Shown one piece after another: positions 11,669-22,644 of a stretch of DNA of 64,000 nucleotides. A model generated the notes under the pieces. That model was not told the origin of the DNA, made no database searches, and saw only the letters and a program-made list of their open reading frames with translations. The translations under genes and the position numbers were made by a program. This stretch comes from Moniliella sp. 'wahieum' (taxonomy: Eukaryota > Basidiomycota > Moniliellomycetes > Moniliellales > Moniliellaceae). How positions within the stretch are numbered: position 1 is the stretch's first letter; each line of letters begins with the position of its first letter. The stretch is from contig RSEE01000035.1 in NCBI GenBank assembly GCA_003971905.1, forward strand, positions 581,694 to 645,693, read 5' to 3'.

Positions 11669-12065
11669 TTACTTGTTGAGTTCGGCTGCGCGCTTAGCAA
11701 TTTCCTCCTTGCTCAGCGGCTGCTCCAACTTGGACGCCTGCTCCGTGTTGAGGATGGACGCGCCGGGGGCGGCGCGGTGCGCCGCCTGCGCTTCCGTCTC
11801 AAACCCCGTCTTGTTCAGCGCCGGGTCCGTGGTGGGGTCGTTGGCTGCACACACAAACGACGCAGAGGGAGAGCGGTTAGCACAGACCACGAGGGGCGCG
11901 CGCGGGCGAGAGGGGAGGGGGGAGGACGTACTGGTCGCCGGGTGGGGTCTGTGCGGGAAAGAGGTGAAGCGGTAAGGTAGGGCAAGTTAGGTTACGCATG
12001 GACTGGGCGGCGGGCCGCGGGGAAAGAGACACGTACTGGATGGTGATCTTTTGCTCGTCGGACAT
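11669..12065 (-). CDS. small conserved-looking 73-residue protein with a 17-nt microexon
   Basis: Function not recognised. Three exons: 12037-12065 (MSDEQKITI), 11932-11948 (17 nt, PHPAT) and 11844-11669 ending AAELNK with stop TAA. Both introns (11949-12036 and 11845-11931) have GTACGT donors and CAG acceptors, and joining them gives one open frame of 222 nt with no frame break. The protein is hydrophilic and rich in Ala, Glu, Lys and Thr (QAAHRAAPGASI, LSKEEIAKRAAELNK), with no membrane segment or signal peptide. The composition resembles seed-maturation or LEA-like stress proteins, but that is only resemblance. The gene is one of few in the window without a frame error, perhaps because it is short. 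Confidence 0.72.
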
Positions 12066-13019
12066 GGCGGAGGATCTGAGGGGTGGTGGTGGGGCTGGGG
12101 CAAGCAAGCGTATACCCTGCCCCTATATCAAGCTACGCTGCCAGGCCAAACTGCGGTGCGTGGCTGCAGCCAACGCACTGCATGGCCCGTGCGCCCCCCG
12201 CTGGGCGAGGCTGTGCGCCGTGCGGATCGGATTACGTCACGCGTCACGCGTCACCCTCCAGCGCCGTCGGGGCATCGCACTGGGCTGCGATGGCCGATGG
12301 CGCGGCCATGCGTCGATCACACATTCGTCATTCGCCCGCTCTGAAATGTGAAATGGGAATGCAGCCCGGCGCTTTGCTTACATCATCAGCCGCCGCATCC
12401 GTCAGCCGCACGCAAGCCCAACCATGGCCTTCTACAAGCTGAAACGACCGTGAGGCGTAAGGCGTCGTGTAACAGAATACACCGCAACCGATGTTAAGAC
12501 TACCCCGGCTCCGTTGTCAGTCTAACCTGCTTGCATGCCAGAATTTTGCTCGTCTCCTGGTTGGGTGTAGCACGGTTACAAGTGCCGAGAGAGTTGAAGC
12601 GCTGAGGTTGGGGCCGGGGTTGAACGTTGATGATGAGAGAAACATGGACCAGTGAGCCGGGTATGATGGTCAAAAGATGAAAGGAGGGAAATCGTCACCT
12701 GATCTTAGTTGCGGGGTGTACAGAACCGCACAATACATAGCGGCGATGAGGAGGTGGGAATAGGAAGTGGGAATCGATGCCGGCGGAGGCCAGTATGCAA
12801 GTTGAAAACAGCGCTGCGCGGACTGTGGTTTTCGAGAAGCACTGCAAGCACAACTGCAACATGCAAACAAACCGAACGGGTCGTGCGAAAAAGGGGAAAG
12901 GAAGAGGGAAGGGGGAGATTAAGGAAGAACAAAAGAAAAGTGGAGAGGCAAAGGGGATCAAGTAGAACTTGGAACAGCAGGGCTAAAACAAGAACAGCCG
13001 AAGTTCCTCCAGCTCTCAC
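12066..13019. other. intergenic, no gene recognised
   Basis: A TATA-like GATATAG read on the minus strand (about 12124-12130) lies roughly 60 nt upstream of the small gene and could be its promoter. The rest shows no family motif on either strand. 12870-12960 is purine-rich on the plus strand. Confidence 0.45.
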
Positions 13020-14318
13020 TGGAGGGGACTGTGCCCAATGGATCAAGTGGTGGCCTCGAGTGCGTTCCTCTGCGGTGCACGCTCTAGTAATGGAGATCTC
13101 TGAGGCGCCTTTTGGGAGATGATCGCGATGTTGATCTGCCCATAGGCCAGCGTGGTAAACATCTTGCCTGCCACGCGGACCATGTGTCGCATGTGTCGCT
13201 TCCTTTCCCAATCAGTCAGCGAGACAAGAGCCATGTCCCGGATAAGCAACACTGTATTACTATTCCAACTGGGTTCAGTTCTCTTTGAGTTTGGGCAAGT
13301 GACAGTTGGAAGCACTGATGGCATCATGCATCTTGGAGCTGTGGCAATCAATCCGCCGATACGCCGTACCGGTGCAACACACTGAAGATACCTCTGCTTA
13401 AAAGTCGGCTGCCATCATCTTGCGATTGGAATGCACGTTCACGACAATGTCGGTCGTCCTTGATCGTCACACCGTGGGAAAGCGTTTACCCTCCTTGGCT
13501 AGGCCACTGGGCGCAGGTGCGGATCAGAGAAGGCACAGGGTCGTGTGTAGGCGTCTGCACCACGTTGGCCAAAGGATTTCTAGGCTGGTCCACGTACCCA
13601 TCCACTCCATCATCTCATCCCGGTGGGCCAATGGAAGTCCCTTCTGCCCATGGATTCATGACGTGCTTGATCCGGATCGGAATCGCTTTACGGATCGCCT
13701 GCGCCATAGTGAAGGGATGAATGATCTCCGAGCCGTAAGGAGTCAGCTCAGCCGCCTCTGGAGAGATATAGCGGGAATGACATGGGCAGCGGGCACCTTG
13801 GGGGATCGGCAGTAAACCCCCATCCACTTCTTTCCAAATCTGCAGCTCCTCTATCGCCAACTCCCACCGCACATACGCTAGACGTCGCACAGAGATCAGT
13901 GTAGCCCTACCCGGCTTGGTCCAGGATCGACGCACAGGGACCGCACCGAAGTATCCGGTGACGACCGGAACGCGGTCGAGTGGCACAGCGTGCAGAACAT
14001 TGCCAGCCGGTGACCAGGTGGGAGTAGAAGCAGTGGTCCAGGAGGGGGCGTCAGCGCTAACCCAGGCCTGCTCCAGAAGAGTCGCATTAGCCACACATTC
14101 GCCAACGTGACGAGCGTGCTGGGAAAAGTTTGCTCCTCTAGCGCCCTTGCCACGATTCGACACGACATGCGTTCGTCCAGACTCAAGATTGAGTCCTTCA
14201 TGGCGCGTGGAGACATGTCATCGAGATGAGCTGATGAAGATGTTAGCTATTAGTATTGTCGAAGGGTGTAGAGGGAAGGGTGGCGTACCCGAGCTGCAAG
14301 GAGGAACTCGCGTAGACG
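13020..14318 (-). pseudogene. aspartate kinase, N-terminally truncated and heavily frame-broken
   Basis: Aspartokinase phosphorylates L-aspartate, the first step to threonine, methionine and isoleucine. Visible family segments, in order on the minus strand, are LREFLLAAR, KDSILSLDERMSCRIV, VPVVTG, EELQIWKEVDGG, AAELTPYGSEIIHPFTMAQAI, IPIRIKHVMNP, then ACT-domain pieces (VNVHSNRKMMAADF, HMVRVAGKMFTTL, GQINIAIISQ, GASEISI). They lie in all three frames. In the IWKEVDG region alone about five single-base losses occur within 150 nt, denser than in neighbouring genes. The N-terminal substrate motif (KFGGTSVG in family members) is not found, and only about 320 nt separate the first recognised segment from the bL17m stop at 14643. 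I call it a truncated relic; a badly read functional gene is the alternative. Confidence 0.72.
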
Positions 14319-14642
14319 TGCAGGTGACACCCAGTGTGAACCACCACCGTTTGCCACTTGGGTAGTCGATCCTCTCAGATCTCACCCCACCCGGCCAATC
14401 CGCTTACCTGCTCTTGCGCCAGGGTCGTACAGGACATTCTTCTCGCTTTTCCCTGCGGATGGATCTCATGCCTCACTATTTCCCAGAATCTTATCGTAGG
14501 ACTGTGACGGTGTCTCTGCAAGCCATGAACGACACCTCTTCCCACACTCCCAGCACCTGGGTAGCAAAGCCAAGCATATCCCGCGAGCGCGTGCAATATG
14601 AAGTACATATGAACGCGGGGGGACGGGAGGAGACCGAATCCA

Positions 14643-15669
14643 TCAGGCCTTCTGGTAGCGCCACTTGGGCAAGGGTTTGGGCACCTCGGGGATCTCGGTA
14701 TAGCGGCCAGTGCGACGGGCATAGATACCCTTGGCCAGACGGATGACCGAGTGCTTTTTAGGGCCACGCTTGCTCATCATACGAGGCGACACCAGCCGGC
14801 CCGCCGAGCCCTGCTCCTCCTGGCCGGCAAAGAAGGGTTTGCCCTTCTTGGGCCGCATCACCGTCGCCCCCGTATGCTCATGGTCCTGCACATGGTACGG
14901 AGCGCCCTCGCCCATCTCCTTGAACTTGTTATCGTCGGGGCGCTGCATACCAAACGCAGCCTCCTCGGCCCGACGCCAGAGGAGGTACTTGTTGGCCAGG
15001 TCGGCCAGGCGCTGCCGGCCTTCGAGGCCGGTATAGTGCGTCACTTTGCGCAGGTTGGCCCTCGTGATCTCCTGGAAGCGTTTGATGCCGTCGAGGGTAA
15101 AGTCCTCAGCGGTGAACTGCTTGCCGGTCGCATACGCCTCCAGCGCCGGCTTGGCAAACGTGCCGGTGCGCAACGACTCGTGCACCACCGCACGCGCCGC
15201 CATCTCCAACTTGAGGTCACGCGGGTTGTCCACCAGCTCCAGAATCGCACGGTCGGCACAGTCACCTTTCCTCAGGCCAAACTTGTGGATGCGCGTGTAC
15301 CCGCACCGCCGCACCTCATACCGCGGCATAATCGACTTGGTGCGCTGAACCATCGATTTGTCATTCTGCCCAGCGCCGACCCACCAACCAGAAGCATGTC
15401 AACAGGCCGCCGCACACGCACACCAGCACAGCATCCTACACAGCAAGAGAGAAGAGGAAAAAAACGCACGCCAAAGTAGCCCCAGATCTTGGACCAGTCT
15501 TGCGGGGTGTTGTGCTTGGCTTTGGTGATCAGCCGTTCGGCAATCTGTCCGGCCAGCTCGGCGCGCTTGTGGGTGGTGATATGCGGTCGTGGGTGAAGAG
15601 GAACTTGACCAGCTGGTGCATGATGCGCCGGTGGTTTTTGATGCTCCCTACGCGGCGATAGAGAACCAT
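14643..15669 (-). CDS. mitochondrial large-subunit ribosomal protein bL17m
   Basis: Component of the mitochondrial large ribosomal subunit, homologous to bacterial L17. From ATG 15669: HRRIMHQLVKFLFTHDRI, then TTHKRAELAGQIAERLITKAK, then an intron at 15366-15469 (GTGCG...CAG), then QRTKSIMPRYEVRRCGYTRIHK, matching the L17 hallmark of an Arg-Tyr followed by GYTRI and a GD...AILEL stretch. A long C-terminal extension typical of fungal mitochondrial L17 runs to GRYTEIPEVPKPLPKWRYQKA and stop at 14643. The frame breaks once near 15583, between HDRI and TTHKR, consistent with one missing base. Because this is a single-copy housekeeping protein, the break is strong evidence that frame errors here are technical. 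Confidence 0.93.
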
Positions 15670-16667
15670 GGTGGGCAAGCAGCCGGCGTCGGCGACGGCG
15701 TCGGCAGGGGAGGGGGAAGGGGGGAAGAGAGGCGGAGGTGGGAACGGTCAAGCCGGCTCGCTCCGCAACTCATCTTCTCGCCAGCGGGAACGGCGGCGGA
15801 ACGCACCCGCTCCCGACCGGGCCCGGGCGGAATTAGAATTTTCCAGCGCCTCCTGTTTGGGCCGCGGAGGGGAGGCGGGGTAAATTGCGCTCCGTCGACG
15901 GTGCCTCTGATGGACGGTCGTCTTTGTTGGCGGTCATGCCATGCTTGGCTCTCCCGATGGCTTGAGAAGGCACGAGCTGTAGCGGCTCTGACCCCACCCT
16001 GCCCATCCACATCCGCTTCACTGGGTCCCACTCCACCATCTTGCTTACAGATCATTGGCGTCATCCACTCGTCTGCACCTGTGGTGGGAGCCCATCGATC
16101 CACCGGGTCCCGTCATGTAGGCTGTGTATACATTCTGGCAGGGCCAGCTTTAGACAGGCATGATGCCAACCACCCATCTGGGCAAGAAAGATTCTTCAGC
16201 CTATGTGTTCCACATGGCGGGCCTGGGTCGCTTGCTTGCTTCTGTTTCTCCCGTCTGCGGAAGGATGAGAGAGTGAAGATATCTCAGATGTGACCGTTGA
16301 GAGCAAGGCCATATCTACCTGCTCTTTGGTTGCATACTTCCACTATTCTATGGATGCCACAACCAGCCATCTCAGAAGCAACTCTTAAAATCCCTTTCGC
16401 ACTGTTCCCACGGCTATTAGTTGCCTCCCCTCTCGCTAACACCAGACAGTCTGCTGGACATATGGTCCTGGCTACTGCACAGTTCTCCTCTCTCAAAGTC
16501 AATGGTTAGTCCAGGTGCATTTCTGACGCTTTTTGCGCCTCTGGTCCCAAAATGCGGTACGCGCCATACAAATATCGGGCGCCATGACGATGGTTCCTCT
16601 TCAACAACGACGTCATTGCAGACGCTCGAGTCTGCAGGTTCGTCAGAGGTCCAACAGGAGAGGCGGT

Positions 16668-16681
16668 AACCCTAACCCTAC
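16668..16681 (+). promoter_or_regulatory. tandem telobox (AACCCTAACCCTAC) upstream of RPS3
   Basis: AACCCTAACCCTAC is two telomere-type units about 220 nt upstream of the RPS3 ATG. In fungi such boxes in ribosomal protein promoters are bound by Tbf1- or Rap1-class Myb proteins; that role here is inference. Confidence 0.6.
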
Positions 16682-16815
16682 TTGCTTTCCGACAACGCCC
16701 CCCAGACAGGCATTTTACTGAGAGGGTGAAAATGAAATTTGGCCGGCACCTCATCGCTCATCCTTTTGTTCCCACTAAAATGCTGCGGCAAGTTCAACAG
16801 TGCAGATGTGCGCCG

Positions 16816-16824
16816 AACCCTAAC
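16816..16824 (+). promoter_or_regulatory. second telobox (AACCCTAAC) 75 nt before the RPS3 start
   Basis: A single AACCCTAAC unit close to the probable transcription start of RPS3. Together with the tandem box upstream it matches the usual architecture of fungal ribosomal protein promoters. Confidence 0.6.
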
Positions 16825-16898
16825 ACCCCCTTGGACACCCGCTCTGCATCGCGTTTGCGTTGCTCGCCCGCCCCGCCTGCTTCCTCCACCACCAAACC

Positions 16899-17709
16899 AT
16901 GCCCAACGTTGTCGGATCCAAGGCGCGCAAGGTATGTGTCCTCCCTGCGCTCGTCATCGCCATGTCCTGACTCTTCCTCTTTCCCTCTCTCAGTTTGTCG
17001 CAGACGGTGTTTTCGCCGCTGAGCTCAACGAGTTCTTCACCCGCGAGCTCTCGGAGGAGGGCTACTCGGGCTGCGAGATCCGCGTGACCCAGGCCACGAC
17101 GGAGATCATCATCCGCGCCACCCACACCCAGCTTGTGCTTGGTGAGCGTGGTCGCCGCATTCGCGAGCTCACGGCGCTCGTCCAGAAGCGCTTCCGCTTC
17201 CCCGACAACTCGCTCGAGCTGTACGCGGAGAAGATTGAGAACCGTGGTCTGCACGCGACGGCGCAGTGCGAGTCGCTGCGCTTCAAGCTGCTCGGTGGTC
17301 TCGCCGTGCGCCGTGCTGCGTACGGTGTGCTGCGCTACGTCATGGAGTCGGGCGCCAAGGGCTGCGAGGTGATTGTCTCGGGCAAGCTGCGCGCCGCCCG
17401 TGCCAAGGCGATGAAGTTCACTGACGGCTTCATGATCCACACGGGCCAGCCGCACAAGGACTACGTTGACATTGCTGTCCGCCACGTGCTGATGAAGCAG
17501 GGTGTGCTCGGTATTAAGGTCAAGATCATGCACGCTTGGGACCCCACTGGCCGTGCTGGCAAGCCTTTCCCTCTGCCCGACGCTGTCACCATCCTCGAGC
17601 CCAAGGCCGAGCGTGAGGTCACCCAGCCCACCTCGGAGTCCTTCCTCACCCCCCCCCCGCGGCCATTGCCCCCGAGGCCCCGGTCGAGGCGGCCCCCGTT
17701 GAGGCGTAA
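16899..17709 (+). CDS. RPS3: 40S ribosomal protein uS3
   Basis: Small-subunit protein at the mRNA entry channel. Exon 1 is 16899-16931 ([11 protein letters not shown]); a 62-nt intron (16932-16993, GTATGT...CAG) leads to exon 2. The type-2 KH domain shows [19 protein letters not shown]. The C-terminal domain shows [43 protein letters not shown] and [10 protein letters not shown], which is nearly invariant in fungi. A run of ten C at 17649-17658 puts the ordinary Ala/Pro/Glu-rich tail (ending [13 protein letters not shown] at 17707-17709) in another frame; one more C would make the protein continuous. I treat that as a homopolymer miscall. Two teloboxes upstream support ribosomal-protein-type regulation. 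Confidence 0.98.
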
Positions 17710-18462
17710 GCTAGCTCAGCTCGTTTCTGAAAAGTTCGTTGCGAACATGCCGGCATGGTTTGTCATGCCAATGCACTTGTTTCTTTGGCCTGCCCAAGCC
17801 CATTCTTTCGTTCCGTTCTTCTGAGTTTGGCATAGTACCCATATATCGGCAGTTGAGAAGAGGACCAACTGGGCTGCGACATTTCCCATCGATGCATCAC
17901 TAGTTACTGTGCAGTACTGACAAAGGCACTTAGTTGCTCTCGGCGCCGTCCCAAGGCTCGTCAAAGCGTACAAGGAAGGCCCAGCCGAGGGTGTCACCTA
18001 AAGAAATATATCATCTCGACCTGGTGTAGCTTTGCCCCTCTTTTCCCTCCTCGATATGCCGTGCGCTTTCGATTGTGCTCCACTTGATCACCAACATCGG
18101 GTTTTCAGGATAATGTGGGGCGTGCTTCGATATGTCTGTTCATCGTCACATCCATCCAGCCTTGTACCTTTGAAAACCATTGCGACACTGATGATCACAT
18201 TCGCCGAGATGTCGACGATTCAAAAGGTACTATAGAGAGGAAACGCAAAATACAACCGACGATAGGTTCGTCTGTTATGGGTCAGAGAGTCTGGCGTCTA
18301 TCACACGAAAGAGCGATCGCATTTCGGATTGAAGAGCAGAGCAGAGCCAAGCCCAACGGGTATTTCCAAGGATACACGGAGGCTACTGAAGCCTCAAAAA
18401 ACAAAAGGAACGATGAGCACAAGAGACAATACAGAAGGGAGAGAAGGGGGGAAGTGGGGGCT
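17710..18462. other. convergent 3' flanks, no gene recognised
   Basis: Spacer between the stops of RPS3 (plus) and the permease (minus). Open frames here lack family motifs and look like untranslated 3' sequence. Confidence 0.5.
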
Positions 18463-20546
18463 TTACGCCAACTTGCGCTCTCCTTCCGCCAAGTTCGAGA
18501 CTTGGGTGTGACTCGGAGACGCCGCAACGTCGTTGTGCCCGTGCAGCTTGTCCTCCATGTCAAAGAAATTGGCCAGTTCGTGCTCGAGAAAGTCGCGCTG
18601 CTCTGGTGTCAGAAGGTCTCCATCGTCGCCACCTTCTTGAGTACTGAGCGCCTTCATCGACTCGTAAGCCTGGCGCAACTCGTCAATCTTGGCACGCCGA
18701 TCCAGGTCTGGATTGTACGCCCGATGACGCTTTTGCACCACCCGCTCCCAGAGCGAAAGGTGCCGGGGGTGAACGGCAACACCATGGTAATCACCCCACG
18801 ACCATCACGAACGTAGATCCAGTACCGTTCCAGCTCCCGCAAGTCCAGACCGGACGTGTCCGGCACAAACACCCAAGTGGAGATCGCACCCGCTAGAGCA
18901 AACCAGGTCACGATCCAAAACTTGGTGCGCGCACCTACCGAGTTGTACACAATGGTCGGCACCAACGCGCCCAGCTTGCCCCATGCGGCCGAGACTCCGT
19001 GGGAGGTAGCACGGATCGAGGCCGGGTAGCATTCGGCAGCCAGCAAAAAGGTGGTGGTGTTGGGTCCAAATTGATTGAAGAAGCCAATGAGAAAGTAAAT
19101 TGCCTGGAACCCCTTGACGCCAGCACCGGGAACGGTAAGGGAAGTGTAAGCGGCAGAGGCAATGAGAAGTAGGACAAAAAGCATGAAAAATCCGTTCAAC
19201 TGCATCCACTTGCGGCCGTAGCTCTTGTGGTCGATCAGCAGGGCACCCAAGTAGTACCCGACCAGACTGACTCCCACATTGATCAGGTTGTACAGCCAAG
19301 TGACGCGAACCGACGAGGTGCCTGTAATGATTTGGATAAAGACACCACTGAAAACCTTGTTGCCGTAAAAGGCAAAGTCATTGGCAAACCACCCAAACGC
19401 TGTGCCGATCAAGCGGCCATAGTAGTGCGTAATGGCATGCTTGAGCGAAATAACGTCGTAGCCAGCCGTATTGGTACGCTTTTTCGCCGCGCGCACCGCA
19501 TCGTCCATGTGACGAATATGGTAGTAGCGCAAATAGGCCAGATAAAGCGTAAAGAGCGAGATGATACCAAAGGAGACACGGAACGTCCACTGGGTCGACT
19601 TGGCATTGTACCCCGAGTCCCCAAGTCATTGTGGAAGATAAGAATGAGAATAATGAGCATCACTTGGTTCGCCACTTGGCCCCACCCTTGCATCAAAAGG
19701 AAAGTGTCACCCGACGGCCACGGTGCAGACGGTCGCGCTCGCCCGAACCGTGACCGGAAACCGGCTCCATCGCAGTCGTACCTACCACTGGGTATTCGCC
19801 CCCAACTCCAAGACCGTAGACAAATTGGGACCAGGCGTAGCAGATCACCCAGCCATTCAGCGACGTCCCCCACATGGCAGTCAGCATGATCGAGCCCAAA
19901 GCCATGACCAATGCGTCTTGTACCATGCCAAACTAGATGAAATCCATACCACCACTCTCAGCATGCACGGTCCACATCCACAACAAAACAGAAGCAACAG
20001 GGGAGACCCTATACAGAATGATATCATACGTACGCGACGACCAATCCAGTCCGCCTCAATGCCCACTCCAATCTGGCCACAAATGATGCCCACGATCTGG
20101 AGATAATCGGTCGAATGGACCCAGGTCGCATTGCACACCTTGTGTGTCGCCCAGCACTCAGGCCAGACTTCCTTGAAGATCGGGTTGAGGTTGCCGACCG
20201 AGAAGAGGGTGTAGCCCTCGACAAACAGACCCAGTCCCGGCACCGCATAGTTGTTCCAGTACGCACGGAGGGGAGAGAGGGGATCGGCTTTGAACATGGT
20301 CCACACCATGTTGAGTTCGCGTTTGGCTTCTGCATTGCTTTGTGCATTGATCCACCGTGTCCGCTCGGCCCTGGGCAAATCGGCCCAGTACTCTTTGTGA
20401 TCGGTAAACGAGTCGCGCGGGAAAAGAATGGCGTCGAGTCGGGTAGCTGCCTCTTCCGACAAGGCCGTGGGATTGGTGTCGTACTCGACATGCATACGTT
20501 CCTGCGTCCCGACCGAAGATGACTTATTGGGAATCTTGTGCATCAA
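18463..20546 (-). CDS. MFS permease of the phosphate:H+ symporter (PHS) / Git1 type
   Basis: Plasma-membrane transporter of 12 expected helices, probably for phosphate or a phosphorylated polyol. From MMHKIPNKSS at 20546, the first helix region is YAVPGLGLFVEGYTLFSVGN, followed by QIVGIICGQIGVG and the MFS loop signature ADWIGRR. An intron follows at 19933-20033 (GTACGT...TAG). Next come WSQFVYGLGVGGEYPV (the PHS-type GGEYP motif), a cytoplasmic loop, then FGWFANDFAFYGNKVFSG, YYLGALLIDHKSYGRKWMQ and FFNQFGPNTTTFLLAAECYPASIRATSHG. The hydrophilic C-terminus ends NLAEGERKLA. Frames break near 19700 (one T missing in a T-run), 19620 and 18770 (C-run), so the span is not one clean ORF. The exact substrate cannot be read from sequence. 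Confidence 0.9.
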
Positions 20547-22644
20547 ATGGACTGGAGTATTACGGCCAAGGAGGAGGTCAGCAGTGCCGCTTCATCGTAT
20601 CCCTCGGAGGACCAGATCCGGATGGGAAAGGATGCAAACTCAACGCTCACTCTCTTCCGACATGGCGGTGCTGAACGTGTTGATGGGCAAAAAACAAAAG
20701 AGCACGAGGGAGGATATGTCCCTGCATATACTGTTTTAATACCGGGCCACATACACAGATTGAGGAGTGCTTACTGCAGTGCCACGCCGCACAGACACCT
20801 GTCTGCTCCTGCAAAGCGCACGAGAGGAATATGCCCAGCAAAGACAAAGAGGGGGGGGGCAGAACGCGCTACGGCACAGGGCGCGGGGACACAGTGTCGA
20901 AACGGGCAAATGTGTGGGTGGCGGTAAGGGATCCATCAATCAGGCACATGAAAACGGCCGATACTAGGACGCAGACGCAAAGGGGCACACCTGAGGCCTG
21001 ACTCACGTCAACGTCAACGTTCAACGGTTGACTTTCCTTGTTGACTCGACGAGGGGAGGGCACGAGCGGTATTGCATCCGTCGCATGAATATGAGGTCAG
21101 TCGGAGCACACAGCGTGGCATGTGGCGCCCGGCTGGATGTACCGCCTTAGGTACCGCCGCTGTGAATCGGGTGGGGTTACAAGGTACACCGGCAGTTACT
21201 AGTTAGTGCTAGTTGCGCATTACGACCCGAGGCCGAAGCGCTAAGCGCTGCAACGCCGTCAAGCTTCAAGGCGACGGAAGTGCCCGTGCGTTGTGGCCAC
21301 TTCTTCAGCTGTCCCGTTCTTGGCAGGGGGATGCGGCACATGTGACGCCCTTGGGGACTGGGGCGGTGCGTTGGGCAATGCTGCATCAGATCTCACATGG
21401 CAGCGCACCCGCTGCGACGGACCAGCATATCGTTTTGGGGGTACGCAGGGCTACTCGTTTACGCGCGGCACCCTCCTACACCAGCTACGTCCTGCTACCC
21501 TCTGCCTGGCACTTGACAATTGAAGCTCAAGCTCAAGCTCAAGAGAGCGAACGTGCCCTCCACTGGCCTGCGGAAGAGGGCGACACGGGAGCGCGAGGGG
21601 GGCTGCAAGTGCGAGTACGAGAGTACTGCTGCCTATGTACTGTACTGATCGATGATCGATGATCGTCGATCAATGTACACTGTAGCCGGGGATGTAGCTT
21701 GCGGCCCCAGCACTGAAGAGAGGGGGGCACACAGTGGAGATTGATTAATGAAGTCGGCCGATGGTCTCGCCGGTGTCGATGATGGATGATGCAGATGGAT
21801 GGATGTTCGACGTCGGACGTTGGATATTCGACAGCTTACTTGTCGTACATAGTCACAATACTCAGGAACACCACTCTGCTGGCAACTCTCGTGCTTGCAA
21901 AGTCGAGCGGAGCATGCAAGACGCCCTTCTTGCAGCCGTACCATGCACGACACGGACGAGGGAAACTGAACATTGAATAACAGGGACTGTACCGCCACAT
22001 GCGACAGACGTGTGGAGTACTGAGTACGTTAAGCTATTTAAGCTATAGCGCTCGCGAAGTTGGTTCTCCAGGCACCGCGTCTGTTGCGGCTTGAATGTGT
22101 CAAGCATGTCATGCATCATGCATCGTGCAACCCAAGCTTCGCCTAACGGAGAGGCGAGACTACGTGGTTGGTATGCCCACGTGCCCTTATATGGATGTTG
22201 GCGTTCCGTTGAACTTCAACGTCTTCAACGTTATTGGACGTTGAGTGCACTGAGTTTTGGTGATTACTTGTCCTCAAGTATCAAGATCAGCCTGATGGAT
22301 GGTCTATGGACAGGGCGAAATGCAGAACACGAATAGGATTCAATATTCACTGCTAGGATTCACTAGCCCATTCGCTCACAAGCTCAGGTGCCAGTGTGGG
22401 AAGAGTGTTGAACTCAACGTTGACTTCAGCCTGAAGAGTCATGCGGTCGTCGGCGGTCACATGTCACAGCCGGAAGTACGGAACACTACTTATTCTGACG
22501 TCTGAGCATCGGATCCGATGCATCTGACAGGTCTCTCGATGGCGTTGGTGCCGCGGTGCATGATGAGGATATGCATGAGATTGAGAAAACAGCGAACGTA
22601 GGTGGTGCAGCAATAACGAATGAGTGTCTCCTCTCCATCTGCCG
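20547..22644. other. long intergenic region rich in short iterated words
   Basis: No gene is recognised in 2.1 kb. It contains CGTCAACGTCAACGTTCAACGG at about 21007-21028, GATCGATGATCGATGATCG at 21646-21664, GATGATGGATGATGCAGATGG at 21778-21798, CATGCATCATGCATC at 22108-22122 and AACTTCAACGTCTTCAACG at 22211-22229. A poly-G run (9 G) is at 20852-20860. Confidence 0.5.

Larger units (their letters stand above)
15670..16898. other. intergenic, upstream region shared by bL17m and RPS3
   Basis: No gene is recognised. It lies between two divergently transcribed ribosomal protein genes (mitochondrial bL17m on the minus strand, cytosolic RPS3 on the plus strand), so both promoters must be here. Telobox-like elements near RPS3 are listed separately. 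Confidence 0.5.

Noticed and set aside
21600-22500. Possible CRISPR-like spacing of ATCGATGATCG and TTCAACG words
   Set aside because: Repeats are short, overlapping and irregular with no unique spacers; the genome is eukaryotic.
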